NCBI RefSeq assembly: GCF_900115665.1
Contig: NZ_FOXH01000001.1
Location: forward strand, 429,777-493,776
Reading direction: 5' to 3'
DNA length: 64,000 bases
DNA from: Pseudarcicella hirudinis
Lineage (GTDB): Bacteria > Bacteroidota > Bacteroidia > Cytophagales > Spirosomataceae
This document shows positions 45,173 through 54,845 of this stretch, in pieces (the stretch's first letter is position 1; each line of letters opens with the position of its first letter). The notes beneath the pieces are model-generated. The model ran no database searches. It was not told the DNA's origin and was given only the letters and a program-made list of their open reading frames with translations. Made by a program: the position numbers and the translations under genes.

Positions 45173-45230
45173 AAAAGGTCTGCCTGATTCCCGAATCTTC
45201 GGTAAAATCATGGCAGACCTTCTTTTTTGT
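45173..45230 (+). terminator. Terminator of gap
   Basis: AAGGTCTGCC...GATT pairs with AATC..GGCAGACCTT, followed by TCTTTTTT; the inner part forms an additional small stem. Confidence 0.8.
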
Positions 45231-45297
45231 CCTCTTCTGAGAATTGTCCAGAATATTTTTTTCATACCGGATATCAGTATGTTAAATTCTCAGACGC

Positions 45298-45981
45298 TTA
45301 GGAAATATCAATATTTTGCGGTTTCCTGATAAAACTGCAAGACAGATAATTGATACTGAAACCTTTATCTGTAAAAATTTCTTCAAACCTGGTCTTTATT
45401 CCATAGTGTCTGACATTCAATTCAGAACTGTAAAGATCCTTCGTTAGAATCAAATCTTTGATACCAAACGCATTCAAACTTTGTAATGAATAATCAAAGA
45501 ACGATTCACTGTCAGTCTTAAGGTGTAAAAGCCCGTTGTCCTGCAATACTTTCTCATACAGCGTCAAAAATCGTTCGTTGGTAAGTCTCCTTCTCACACC
45601 ACTCTGTAATGGCTGAGGATCAGGGAATGTGACCCAGATCTCAGCTATTTCATTCTCAGCAAAGAGTTCTAAAAGACTGTGAACCTTTGCACGGATAAAT
45701 GCTACATTGCTCAGACCCTGTTCAAGCGCTACATCGCTTCCCACAGCGATTCTGTCGCCTTTTATATCAAGACCAACGAAGTTTTTAGCAGGAAATAACT
45801 TTGCTAATCCTACAGTATATTCTCCTTTTCCGCAACCTAACTCAAGAACAATCGGGTTTGAATTTTTAAAATAAATTTCGTTCCAATTTCCTTTAATTTC
45901 ATTATAGATTGGCTTATAATCTTCTAGAATATTTTCTTTATACTGATTACTTTCGAATCGTTTTAATTTCTTTCTTGGCAC
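45298..45981 (-). CDS. trmB: tRNA (guanine-N7-)-methyltransferase
   Basis: SAM-dependent methyltransferase that modifies G46 of tRNAs (about 227 aa). SAM-binding motif VLELGCGKGEYT, GLDIKGDR and the family hallmark WVTFPDPQP; C-terminal ELNVRHYGIKTRFEE is diagnostic of TrmB. I take the GTG at 45981 (MPRKKLKRFESNQY) as start because the family begins there; the ORF extends to a TTG at 46014. Downstream is the gap terminator region on the opposite strand; upstream, 204 bp separate it from folC on the same strand. Confidence 0.93.
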   Translation of the reverse strand: MPRKKLKRFESNQYKENILEDYKPIYNEIKGNWNEIYFKNSNPIVLELGCGKGEYTVGLAKLFPAKNFVGLDIKGDRIAVGSDVALEQGLSNVAFIRAKVHSLLELFAENEIAEIWVTFPDPQPLQSGVRRRLTNERFLTLYEKVLQDNGLLHLKTDSESFFDYSLQSLNAFGIKDLILTKDLYSSELNVRHYGIKTRFEEIFTDKGFSINYLSCSFIRKPQNIDIS

Positions 45982-46218
45982 TGTTGTAATTATTATTAAT
46001 AAGTTGAATATCAACTTATTGTAAAATTAAAATAAAATAGTCAAAATTGAACTGTCAATATTTAGTTAATTTAAAATAATATAACTTATTGATTTACATA
46101 TAGTTATATACAAAACAATAGGCTATTGTGAGAATCGGTCATTTGAAATTATCTGTATATTACCCGGCTACACTCAATTCTCAGGGGGTTATTTTAAAAC
46201 CAATTTTTATTTGCCTCC

Positions 46219-47514
46219 TTATAATTGGTCTAGTTCAGCTACTATAAAGGTACTCCCTCCTACATAGATAAAATCATCTTTGCCGGCCTGGCTTTTCACC
46301 AAAGATAGGGCTTGATTTACGTCTTTTTCAACAATTCCTTTCAAATCTTTCTCTTTAGCATTTTTTAGCAATTCATTAGCATCAAGCGCTCTGGGTACCG
46401 AAGCCTGACAAAAAACATAATCAGCGTCCTTGGGTAACATTTCAAGAATGCCTGAAATATCTTTGTCTGAAACAAAACCTAAAATCATCCAGAGTTTATT
46501 AAATTTCGCCTGTTTGATACTTTCCAGAATTTCTGTGATTCCGTCAACATTATGTGCTGTATCACAAATTACAGTCGGCTGTTCGGAGAGCTGCTGCCAT
46601 CTCCCCTTCAACTGTGTAAGTGAAACAACTCCTTCAACACCTTTTGCTAAAGAATATTCATCAATTCTAAATCCGATTCCATTTAATACATCAACTGCCT
46701 TTAAAACACCCAGAATATTCTTCGTCTGATATTTCCCTCTTAATTGAGAGGACAATTTGATTACTTCTCCTGGTTCTTCCCGGTTAACTATTTCAAAATC
46801 TAAAGAAGTAGCCCCCTGAATAGAGTTTTTTACTTCAAAATAATCTTCAGCAAAGAAAATCGGGGCCTTTCGTTCTGAAGCAATTTCATTAAAGACTGAT
46901 TCTGTCTCTGTATGTCTCTCACTAATAACTACCGGAGTGTTTTCTTTAATAATTCCAGCTTTTTCAAAGGCAATTTTAGGCAAAGTTTTACCTAATATGT
47001 CTGTATGATCATATCCGATATTGGTAATGACACTTAGCAAGGGAGAAATCACATTGGTTGAATCAAGTCTTCCTCCCAAACCCACTTCTATTACAGCGAT
47101 ATCGACCTTCTCAGAAGCGAAGTATTCAAAAGCCATTCCAACACTCAATTCAAAGAACGAAGGGGCCAGAAACTCAATAAACTGCTGATTTTTTTCTACA
47201 AATGATACTACTCTTTCTTCCGGAATAGCTTGTCCGTTTATTCTTATCCTTTCCGTAAATGATTGCAGATGAGGAGACGTATATAATCCGGTTTTATACC
47301 CGGCAGATTGCAAAATTGAGGCTAAATAATGAGACGTGCTTCCTTTTCCGTTTGTTCCGGCAATATGTATTGTCTTAAATTTTTGGTGTGGATTATCCAG
47401 GTGTTCACATATTGCCAATGTATTGCTTAAATCAGCTTTAAAGGCTTTTTTTCCTATTCTATGAAAGACAGGAAGTTTATCGTACAGATAATCAATGGTT
47501 TCTGAGTAATTCAT
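46219..47514 (-). CDS. folC: Folylpolyglutamate synthase / dihydrofolate synthase
   Basis: Mur-ligase-family enzyme (431 aa) that adds glutamate to dihydropteroate and/or folates. ATP-binding loop GTNGKGST (53-60), LYTSPHLQSF, GRLDSTN, the TNIGYDHTDILG segment and CDTAHNVDGI in the C-terminal domain are all intact. It is the single such gene in the window, so it probably has both activities. Same strand as trmB downstream and separated by a terminator from the envelope operon upstream. Confidence 0.95.
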   Translation of the reverse strand: MNYSETIDYLYDKLPVFHRIGKKAFKADLSNTLAICEHLDNPHQKFKTIHIAGTNGKGSTSHYLASILQSAGYKTGLYTSPHLQSFTERIRINGQAIPEERVVSFVEKNQQFIEFLAPSFFELSVGMAFEYFASEKVDIAVIEVGLGGRLDSTNVISPLLSVITNIGYDHTDILGKTLPKIAFEKAGIIKENTPVVISERHTETESVFNEIASERKAPIFFAEDYFEVKNSIQGATSLDFEIVNREEPGEVIKLSSQLRGKYQTKNILGVLKAVDVLNGIGFRIDEYSLAKGVEGVVSLTQLKGRWQQLSEQPTVICDTAHNVDGITEILESIKQAKFNKLWMILGFVSDKDISGILEMLPKDADYVFCQASVPRALDANELLKNAKEKDLKGIVEKDVNQALSLVKSQAGKDDFIYVGGSTFIVAELDQL

Positions 47515-47610
47515 CGGGACTAAATTTATTTAAGTCATTCTTTGATAAGAGATGACCCGGTAATTTTTCTGTAAAGTTAACACGCATTCGCTAGCTGAAA
47601 AAACTGCAAT

Positions 47611-47638
47611 AAAAAAAGCGAAGGAGACCTTCGCTTTA
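47611..47638 (-). terminator. Terminator of the TonB-type gene
   Basis: AAAGCGAAGG / CCTTCGCTTT with a 3-base loop and a T-run on the minus strand, 22 bp after the stop of the gene ending at 47660. Confidence 0.85.
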
Positions 47639-47659
47639 AGAATTTCAAAATTAATATCT

Positions 47660-48619
47660 CTATTTCGGGTTAATCCGGAAGATAATCGATCCGGAAGAGG
47701 TAGCAGGCCTTTCTCCTGAAGAGGTTGGTTTGAAAGTTACTCTCTCTATTGCCTTTCTGTATTTCTCTGCTACTGAAGCACTTACTGTTTTTTCTACAAC
47801 TTTTAGTGAAATGATATCTCCGTTTTCATCAATTTTAATAGAAAATCTGATTATTCCTGTTTCATCTGAATCATCATTTACCTGAGGTTTACTCGTCCAG
47901 GTCCATCCTGTTAAATTCAATGATCCGTTTCCACCTGTAGTTCCGTTCCCCGAACCACCTCCATTTCCTTTTGGTCCTTTGTAAATGGCACTTTCATTAA
48001 TATCACCATCTTTCTGCCCTTTATCTCCTATCCCCGATTTATCATCTCCGTTAGAATTTCCACCAGGTCTGCTTGCTGTTCCAATCGTTCCGTTTGAGGT
48101 ACTTTTTCCCCTTTTATAAAGCGCCCCTTCATCAACTTTTGGTGTTTCAGGAACCGGTTTAGCGGCTGGTTTGGCAGCTTCTACTGGTTTGGTAGTAGGT
48201 TTTGGCTCTACTTTTGGTGGTAAGTCCTTGACTTTCACCGGACTTGTTTTCGTACTTGAAATTAAAGGAGTTTCAGGAGCAGCTTTTGCTTTAACAGGTT
48301 TTACTTTGGGAACTTCCACCGGTTTAACCTTCTTTACAATCTCTTTTTTTACCTCTACTTTTTCCTCCGGTTTAGACTCAACAGCTTCAGGAAGCGGGCT
48401 TGGTTTATTATGAGTCTGAACTTTTCCGCTTCCAAAATCGCTTGTTCCATAATTTATCTCAAAGCCACCCGCAGGTAATTCTACCGGCTTATTTTCCTGA
48501 GCAGTCCAGACTGTGACAAACCAGAAAAGTAACAGCAATGATCCATTGATTAACAACGTATAAAAAAATGCTATTCTTCTGTTTTTGCTCTCTTCTTCCT
48601 GTAAATCAAAAGTCGTCAT
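47660..48619 (-). CDS. TonB-like energy transducer
   Basis: Inner-membrane protein (319 aa) that couples proton-motive energy to outer-membrane receptors or related structures. A single N-terminal helix (IAFFYTLLINGSLLLLFWFV) is followed by a long Lys/Pro-rich linker spanning the periplasm, a Gly/Asn-rich stretch (about 190-240) and a C-terminal TonB-type domain (ETGIIRFSIKIDENGDIISLKVV, AEKYRKAIERVTFKP, GSIIFRIN). It is the last gene of four on the same strand and follows the HU-SPOR gene by 30 bp, so it is a dedicated transducer of that operon. Confidence 0.85.
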   Translation of the reverse strand: MTTFDLQEEESKNRRIAFFYTLLINGSLLLLFWFVTVWTAQENKPVELPAGGFEINYGTSDFGSGKVQTHNKPSPLPEAVESKPEEKVEVKKEIVKKVKPVEVPKVKPVKAKAAPETPLISSTKTSPVKVKDLPPKVEPKPTTKPVEAAKPAAKPVPETPKVDEGALYKRGKSTSNGTIGTASRPGGNSNGDDKSGIGDKGQKDGDINESAIYKGPKGNGGGSGNGTTGGNGSLNLTGWTWTSKPQVNDDSDETGIIRFSIKIDENGDIISLKVVEKTVSASVAEKYRKAIERVTFKPTSSGERPATSSGSIIFRINPK

Positions 48620-48649
48620 AATAATATAGTAGAATGGTTCAGTTCAAAC

Positions 48650-49744
48650 TTAGTTTTTAACTTTAAAAACCCAGGTTTGTTGTTTGATTTTATCACTTAC
48701 CGTTTTTGAAAAGGCCTTCGCTTCTGTTTCATCAGAGAACTCTCCGGCAGAAACTTTAATGAGCTTTTCATTTTTTACAGGAAAGAGAAACTCTACCTTC
48801 TGATCTAATCCGTTACTCTTTAATATTCTACGCATTTTATCAGCATTTTTTTCGCTTCCAAAACTTCCTGCAATGACGTAATAACGAGTTTCAGGCTTAG
48901 TTATTATAGCTTTTTCTACGACCAAAGTTTCTTTCGTGGCTTCATTTTCTGCAGGAGCATTCTTACTTGCCGTGATTTCTTCCGCTTTTACAGCTTCATC
49001 CTTTTTCTCAACCGCTGCAGGGTTAACTTTTGGTGTTTCCGGGAAATGCTGTTTAAAATGACTGATTACTGAAAACGGGTTAAAAGAGCTCAGACCAGTT
49101 GAAGGATTTGAATCATAAAAATACAATCCGCTGATAAAAGCTGAAACACCTAAAAATATAGTTATAACAGAAAGCAAACGACTTGCTTTTCTGATCGGCC
49201 GAATGCTTGTTTCTTCTTTCGAATCCTCATGAATATATTCACGATCCTTGAGTTGTAGAGTCCGATAAACCGGCGCAGGCAACTCTAAAGTCTGAATTTC
49301 TTCGCTTTCTTTAGCTTTTAAAGGCGTAAAATATTTCAACTTTATATTATCCATCCCGAAACTTTCTGTTAAAAAGTTCATTTTAGGATCAGGTTGAAAT
49401 TGCAGTTTCTGTTCTGCATTTAAAGTGAACGTTCCGAGATTAGCTATATAAACCGACTCATTCAGTTTAACTGATTTCCGGGTTTGCTCAACAAATTTCT
49501 TTATCTGAACAACGGCTTCCTCTCTGGAAATCTTCTGACATCCGGAAATGTAACTGGATAGAAGGCCGTCATCAGACTTCAATAATTCATTGAATGCCAG
49601 CCATTTTTGCGGAGGACTCATAAAGCGCTCCATCTTATCTAAACCTGCACTTCTGGAGTTTATGATAAAACCGCCAAAGTCAGGAATTACCACGCAATCC
49701 TGTTCGAATAGAAGATCAATTATATAGCTCTGTACTGTTTTCAT
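48650..49744 (-). CDS. CCDC81-like HU domain / SPOR protein
   Basis: Envelope protein (364 aa). N-terminal CCDC81-like prokaryotic HU domains 1 and 2 (YIIDLLFEQDCVVIPDFGGFIINS; SREEAVVQIKKFVEQTRKSVKLNESVYIANLGTFTLN), a transmembrane helix around 185-205 (LLSVITIFLGVSAFISGLYF), a Glu/Ala/Lys-rich linker, and a C-terminal SPOR domain (TRYYVIAGSFGSEKNADKMRRILK, KLIKVSAGEFSDETEAKAF). SPOR domains bind denuded peptidoglycan; the HU part is cytoplasmic. Such proteins are typical of Bacteroidota and probably act in division or envelope organisation. Lies between the outer-membrane barrel gene (51 bp) and the TonB-like gene. Confidence 0.88.
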   Translation of the reverse strand: MKTVQSYIIDLLFEQDCVVIPDFGGFIINSRSAGLDKMERFMSPPQKWLAFNELLKSDDGLLSSYISGCQKISREEAVVQIKKFVEQTRKSVKLNESVYIANLGTFTLNAEQKLQFQPDPKMNFLTESFGMDNIKLKYFTPLKAKESEEIQTLELPAPVYRTLQLKDREYIHEDSKEETSIRPIRKASRLLSVITIFLGVSAFISGLYFYDSNPSTGLSSFNPFSVISHFKQHFPETPKVNPAAVEKKDEAVKAEEITASKNAPAENEATKETLVVEKAIITKPETRYYVIAGSFGSEKNADKMRRILKSNGLDQKVEFLFPVKNEKLIKVSAGEFSDETEAKAFSKTVSDKIKQQTWVFKVKN

Positions 49745-49795
49745 CTAGGCCCAAAATTAGAATAGAAGCCTTTCAGGAGGCTTCTATTCGCTAAG

Positions 49796-51478
49796 TTAAA
49801 AAGAATATGACAAACCAGCAAGAAAATTAATGCCTTGTTGAGGATAGTACAGGTATCGCTGGTATTCCTTTCCAAGTATATTGTTGGCCGAAACAAAGAC
49901 GTTAAATCTGTCAGTAATAAGATAAGTAAATTTAAGATTAAGGTCAAAAATTGAAGACAGATTCTGTTCTTTATTGGTAATCAGATTCTTTCCTTTCAAC
50001 CCTGTGATAAAGTAAATATCAGATGAAACAATTAACTTCTCTTTAAAGGTGAGTGTGTTGTTCCAGGTAGAAGTAAAAGACGGACGATGCCAGGCCTGAT
50101 CCAGATTCCCTAATCCGGCATAATTATAGTAATCGACTTTCAGCAAAGAACGGAAGTTTTCATACTGATAATTTAACTGTCCTGAAAAGTTGGTTACTTT
50201 CACTTTAGTGGTATCATTCGAGAAATTAATATTAAACCTTGTCGAGTCTGCTCCGGAATTATTAAACACATAGAAATTTCTGTACTGGCCATAACTTACT
50301 TTTGCCTCAAACCCGAATCCATTTTCTAACAAACCTTTCGCTCCTGCAAAAAATTCGGCCGTTTTACGGGTATCTTTCAGCTGAGATTTAGCCGCCAGCC
50401 AGGGCATTTCCTGTAAGATATTCATGAAATTATTCATGTAAACATCTCCGTCAATTCCTCCGAAAACGTGAATGTTCTCAATAGGCTGCACATCTATTTT
50501 AGCAGTCGGGAAAACGTAAGTGTCGTTCAGGTTTAAATTCTTGTCCTTATCATTGGCAATATTAATACCGGCAGAAATATTCAGGAAATCATTCTTATAC
50601 TGAAATGTTGGCTTAAGCTTAAATAATTGTCTTCTGTCAGCCACCTCATCCGTATATTCAGAGATAACCATATTTCCGTCAAAATGAGCAGTCAGCCCAT
50701 TTGTAATCGGAAATACCGCATTGATTTTACTATCCCAAACCCATTCACGGGCATCATATTTTGTGTAAAGAAATGACAATCCTGAAGTAGCTGTATAATC
50801 AATTTTTGATCCTCTGATTGCATTGCTGATACTTCCGATGTAATGAAATTTATTCCAATGCTGAGCAATACTGTCAGCTACAATGTCATAAGGATTAGGT
50901 ACTTTTCCATAAAAATGGGTACTTTGTCTTTCCCAGCCAATAGCTCCGTCAAACTTGAAGGTGTTGGTTATCGTTTTACTATGAACTTTTATCAGATTCT
51001 GACTTCTTCCCGAATTTGAAGCACCTACCGGACCTAAACGATTGCCGTCATGCTTGAAATAAATCCCGTGGTAAACATCTTCATTCGGCTGGATTCCAAC
51101 ATGTCCTTCCAGGAAGGTATGGGCATAATTACCAAATCCTGCCTTGATGACATTGTTATAATTCCCCAGCTTTGTATTTTCTTTAGAAATACCATCTCCC
51201 GGCATCACTACTACCGGACTGAATTGAGGCATCTGTATCGGGAGTTTTCTTTCGGTAAATTCATACCTTAACCCCTTACCCTTATTGGCATCCTGAATTG
51301 TCGGGATTTTTTCAAAAATCCGGTTTGCCTGCGGAAGCTCAATTTTTCTTTCTTTATCAATAACAATGTCTTCATTCGTGATTGAGCCTTGCTTTTTATC
51401 TTGTCCGTTCGCCATTATTGACACACAAGACAAGGATACAATTGTGAGAAATTTATATGGATTTTTAGTCAAAATCAT
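49796..51478 (-). CDS. Outer-membrane beta-barrel protein, TonB-receptor-like
   Basis: Predicted outer-membrane barrel (560 aa). After a signal peptide (FLTIVSLSCVSIMANG) there is a ~75-residue N-terminal region (ITNEDIVIDKERKIELPQANRIFEKIP, LRYEFTERKLPIQMPQFSPVVVMP), then alternating amphipathic strands (YNNVIKAGFGNYAHTFLEGHVGI and many more) to the terminal LAGLSYSF. No plug domain or TonB box was seen, so it is not a standard receptor; it could be a barrel that works with the TPR protein and TonB-like transducer encoded in the same operon. Exact family unassigned. Confidence 0.8.
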   Translation of the reverse strand: MILTKNPYKFLTIVSLSCVSIMANGQDKKQGSITNEDIVIDKERKIELPQANRIFEKIPTIQDANKGKGLRYEFTERKLPIQMPQFSPVVVMPGDGISKENTKLGNYNNVIKAGFGNYAHTFLEGHVGIQPNEDVYHGIYFKHDGNRLGPVGASNSGRSQNLIKVHSKTITNTFKFDGAIGWERQSTHFYGKVPNPYDIVADSIAQHWNKFHYIGSISNAIRGSKIDYTATSGLSFLYTKYDAREWVWDSKINAVFPITNGLTAHFDGNMVISEYTDEVADRRQLFKLKPTFQYKNDFLNISAGINIANDKDKNLNLNDTYVFPTAKIDVQPIENIHVFGGIDGDVYMNNFMNILQEMPWLAAKSQLKDTRKTAEFFAGAKGLLENGFGFEAKVSYGQYRNFYVFNNSGADSTRFNINFSNDTTKVKVTNFSGQLNYQYENFRSLLKVDYYNYAGLGNLDQAWHRPSFTSTWNNTLTFKEKLIVSSDIYFITGLKGKNLITNKEQNLSSIFDLNLKFTYLITDRFNVFVSANNILGKEYQRYLYYPQQGINFLAGLSYSF

Positions 51479-51541
51479 GTCTTTGTTTTCTAAGAATCTA
51501 ACTGTTTTCTAAATAGGATTAATTTAAACGACCTGAATTTA

Positions 51542-54500
51542 TTACTTCAGTGATTTCAATTTTGCTTTAGCTTCTGTAACGATATCCTTTTCGGGAGAAT
51601 TTTCAATAATTGAGTTCAATGTAGCTCTTGCCTGAACCAGATTGTCCATTCCTACAAAATCATCTGCTAATAAAATGAAGGCTTTTCCCATAATTTTATC
51701 GTTGGCATCCGGAAAATCATTACGAAGTTTGTTCAGAATCATTTCACTTGATTCCTTGAATTTCTTCTGGTTATAAAGAATCTGGGCAATCAGATACTGA
51801 GCTTCTGCGCCAAAATCATCCTTGGCGATCGAAATAGTCTGGTTAAATGATTCAGTTGCTTTTGAATAATCATTGTTTTGCATATAGATCTTTCCTGCAT
51901 ACAGACTGGCTTTACTCTTAGCGCCCATTACAAAATCAGGTGATGACAATACCTGACGCGTAAATACAATTGTAGAATCCAGATTCTGACTGATATAATA
52001 AGACTCCATCAATCCTAAATAAGCCGTTTGCTGGTCACGTTTGTCAGAAGCAACGCTTAACAAAGCTTTATAATCAGTAATTGCATTTTTATAATTTCCA
52101 TTCGCAAATTCAATTTCCGCAGCTCTTTGTGCAGCTCTGTTAATAAGTTTGATCTTATTATCAGCCAACACAAGGTTATAATATCTTAATGCAGCGAATT
52201 TATTTTCCAGACGGTAGAATGATTCAGCGATAAAATATCTTGCTTCGTAAACATCCGAGCTACCAGGATATTTCTTAATGTATTCGCTCAGTGCCTGAAT
52301 AGCTTTTTCATAGTTTTCATTTTGATAAAGGCCTTTAGCTGCTTCATATTCCAGTCCGGTGGTAGATTTATCATTCGGATTAGCTACCTGATAACCGTTA
52401 AGTATCTGACTGAATTCCTCCGGACGACCTACTTCGTTTAATTCTTCCTGAATACCCGCTAAAGCATCCTTTGTAACATCATCAGCTTTGTAATCATTAA
52501 TGATCTTTTTATAGTCATTAATCGCTCCTTCATGATTGTTAGTATTAGAGAATGCCAGGGCGCGTTTCAATAATGCTCTGGTTACATAAGTACTTTTAGG
52601 TTGGTTATTAATCAACTCCGTAAATCCGGTAATTGCTTCAGTATATTTATTTCCTTTAAATGCAAGAAGGGCTTTCTGATACATCGCATCATCGAGGTAA
52701 CGTGAGTCCGGAAAACCATTTTGTACTTTTTCGAAAGCATTTTTTGCCTCAGCATCCTTACCCAGGAAAGTAAGAATTAATCCTTTCTGATAAATAGCAT
52801 AGTCACGGTCAGTCTTATTGGCTGTAATCGCCTGGTCATAATATTTTAAAGCCTGGTCATAGTTTTTTGCAGCGAAATAGGTATCAGCCAAACGTATCAA
52901 AGCATCCTGGTATGACTGAGAATCACCGGAATTCTTCATTTTATCAGCATATGCCTTAAACTGAGCATTAGCTTTGTCATAATCTTTCATATTGAAATAG
53001 GCATAAGCCAGAGAATATCTGCTTTTGGTCTGATAATCAGCAAGTGCTTTCGTAGAATTATCGCTTGAAGCAATCAGCTGGTTATATAATGAAATAGCAT
53101 CATTATATCTTTTTCCGCCTGATAATGCCTCTGCCTTCCAGAAAGTAGCTGCATACTTCAGTTCCGGATTTTCAGGTGCTGAAAGTGATTTGTCAAAATT
53201 GCTGAGTGATTCATTGTATTTCTCGGCATTATAATCGATAACTGCCTGGTTAAACGCAATTCGCTGATAAGCTGCATTAATTCTTGGAGAACGTTTTTTC
53301 AGACCTTCAATATAATTGAGTGCTGCTACATAATTATTGGTACTCAGATAAGATTCTGAAACCAGTTCGTTGGCTTCATCTTCATATTTGGTATTTGGAT
53401 AATTATTCAGAAATTCTTCAATTTCACGAATAGTCTCATTAGCTCTTCCGAGATCCAGAAGCACCTTTGCGTGGTTAAAATCGGCATCTTCTTTAATGCC
53501 CATGTTAAAGTTGAGCTTTCTGGCCTGATCAAAAGCCCCCAGTGCATAATTGGGATTGTTAGCTTTTAAATAACTGATTCCCAGGATAAATGCTGCGTGT
53601 TGCCCCAAAGTATCACGATTTGCTGCTACATTTTTCAGCTGTTCAGCTGCCGGAGCAAACTGATTGATTCTGTATAAGCTGTATCCATATCGGTATGCTA
53701 CAGCAGGAAGCATTTTCTGAGCTCTGTAATTGGCATATTGTGTATAATACGGAGCTGCTTTTTCGTAATTCCCCTGCTGGAAATATACTTCTGCCGTCAA
53801 AAGCGCCAAATCATCAATCTTTAACCCGGTTCCTTTCTGTTTAAGAATAGGTTCCGTATAAGCGAGCATTTCATTGAATTTTCCCTGACGGTAATAGCTA
53901 TGGGCTACCCAGTTAGGTATTTCACTGCGAAATCTGGCAGATTGTTCAGCTTTTTTGAAATCCGGGATTGCGTCATTATACCGGCCTGCTCTGAAACTGA
54001 TAATCGCAGAATAATAAGAAGCTCCGATCCCATTTTCGGTATTGGATTCATTCTTTATTTCATCAAAAATCGGTTGAGCTTCATTATATCTTTGCAACTG
54101 AAAATATGAAAGGGCTAATTTATACTTGGCTTCAGGATCTGAACCAGCCGTTTTGGCTAAATATCCAACAGCTTTCTCATAATCTCCGTTATCAAAAAAA
54201 TACTGACCAATTTCCTTAAAAAGGTTTCTCGCCTGCGGACTGTCGGGGTTATTTCTGACAAACCGATCTGCCAAAAGCTCGGTTTCCGGATTACTCATAT
54301 ACAAACTGCACATTGTCACATAATATTCGGCCCAGACCTTATTGGCATCGTCTTTCGCTAAAAGTGGTTTATATAATTCGAGGTATTGACTAAATTCAGC
54401 GCGTGCAGCCGGATAATTTTTGGCTTCGAAGTATTCCTGCCCATTTCTGAAATTTATACCTGCCTCTGTGTAGTTTAAAGTATTTTGTGCAGAAACCTGC

Positions 54501-54562
54501 ATTGAGGTTAAAAAAATGGCAGGAACCAGGATTTGAAGAATCGCTAAAAATATTCTTTTCAT
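51542..54562 (-). CDS. Large secreted tetratricopeptide-repeat protein
   Basis: Exported protein of about 1006 residues composed almost wholly of TPR units. Start ATG 54562 gives the signal peptide (FLAILQILVPAIFLTSMQVSAQ); the ORF upstream begins at a TTG and is rejected. Repeats are visible throughout, e.g. FRNGQEYFEAKNYPAARAEF, SYFQLQRYNEAQPIFDEIKN, SLYNQLIASSDNSTKALADYQ, YFAAKNYDQALKYYDQAI and YKNAITDYKALLSVA. It is the first gene of the four-gene envelope operon, and its long solenoid is suited to bridging periplasm and outer membrane. Function is not known. Confidence 0.85.
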   Translation of the reverse strand: MKRIFLAILQILVPAIFLTSMQVSAQNTLNYTEAGINFRNGQEYFEAKNYPAARAEFSQYLELYKPLLAKDDANKVWAEYYVTMCSLYMSNPETELLADRFVRNNPDSPQARNLFKEIGQYFFDNGDYEKAVGYLAKTAGSDPEAKYKLALSYFQLQRYNEAQPIFDEIKNESNTENGIGASYYSAIISFRAGRYNDAIPDFKKAEQSARFRSEIPNWVAHSYYRQGKFNEMLAYTEPILKQKGTGLKIDDLALLTAEVYFQQGNYEKAAPYYTQYANYRAQKMLPAVAYRYGYSLYRINQFAPAAEQLKNVAANRDTLGQHAAFILGISYLKANNPNYALGAFDQARKLNFNMGIKEDADFNHAKVLLDLGRANETIREIEEFLNNYPNTKYEDEANELVSESYLSTNNYVAALNYIEGLKKRSPRINAAYQRIAFNQAVIDYNAEKYNESLSNFDKSLSAPENPELKYAATFWKAEALSGGKRYNDAISLYNQLIASSDNSTKALADYQTKSRYSLAYAYFNMKDYDKANAQFKAYADKMKNSGDSQSYQDALIRLADTYFAAKNYDQALKYYDQAITANKTDRDYAIYQKGLILTFLGKDAEAKNAFEKVQNGFPDSRYLDDAMYQKALLAFKGNKYTEAITGFTELINNQPKSTYVTRALLKRALAFSNTNNHEGAINDYKKIINDYKADDVTKDALAGIQEELNEVGRPEEFSQILNGYQVANPNDKSTTGLEYEAAKGLYQNENYEKAIQALSEYIKKYPGSSDVYEARYFIAESFYRLENKFAALRYYNLVLADNKIKLINRAAQRAAEIEFANGNYKNAITDYKALLSVASDKRDQQTAYLGLMESYYISQNLDSTIVFTRQVLSSPDFVMGAKSKASLYAGKIYMQNNDYSKATESFNQTISIAKDDFGAEAQYLIAQILYNQKKFKESSEMILNKLRNDFPDANDKIMGKAFILLADDFVGMDNLVQARATLNSIIENSPEKDIVTEAKAKLKSLK

Positions 54563-54845
54563 CAGAAAATTGTTTATTGGAGATTTCTTGTAATACAAGT
54601 AAGAATGAAATAATGAATAGTTAAAAAATAATTTCGGAGTTATCTTAATGAAGCAAAGTACCGTTAAATCGAGTCAATCAATGCTTGTTTGTCATGACAG
54701 ACCCCAAAAATTACCAAAAGAGAATGAATGTACAATAATTTCAAAGTTTAAATATTGATGAGACCTTAAAATGATGACAACCTTGCAGAAATTTACTAAT
54801 TTCGATGGTCGTCAACTAAAAAAACGTAAATATCAGCATTAAATT

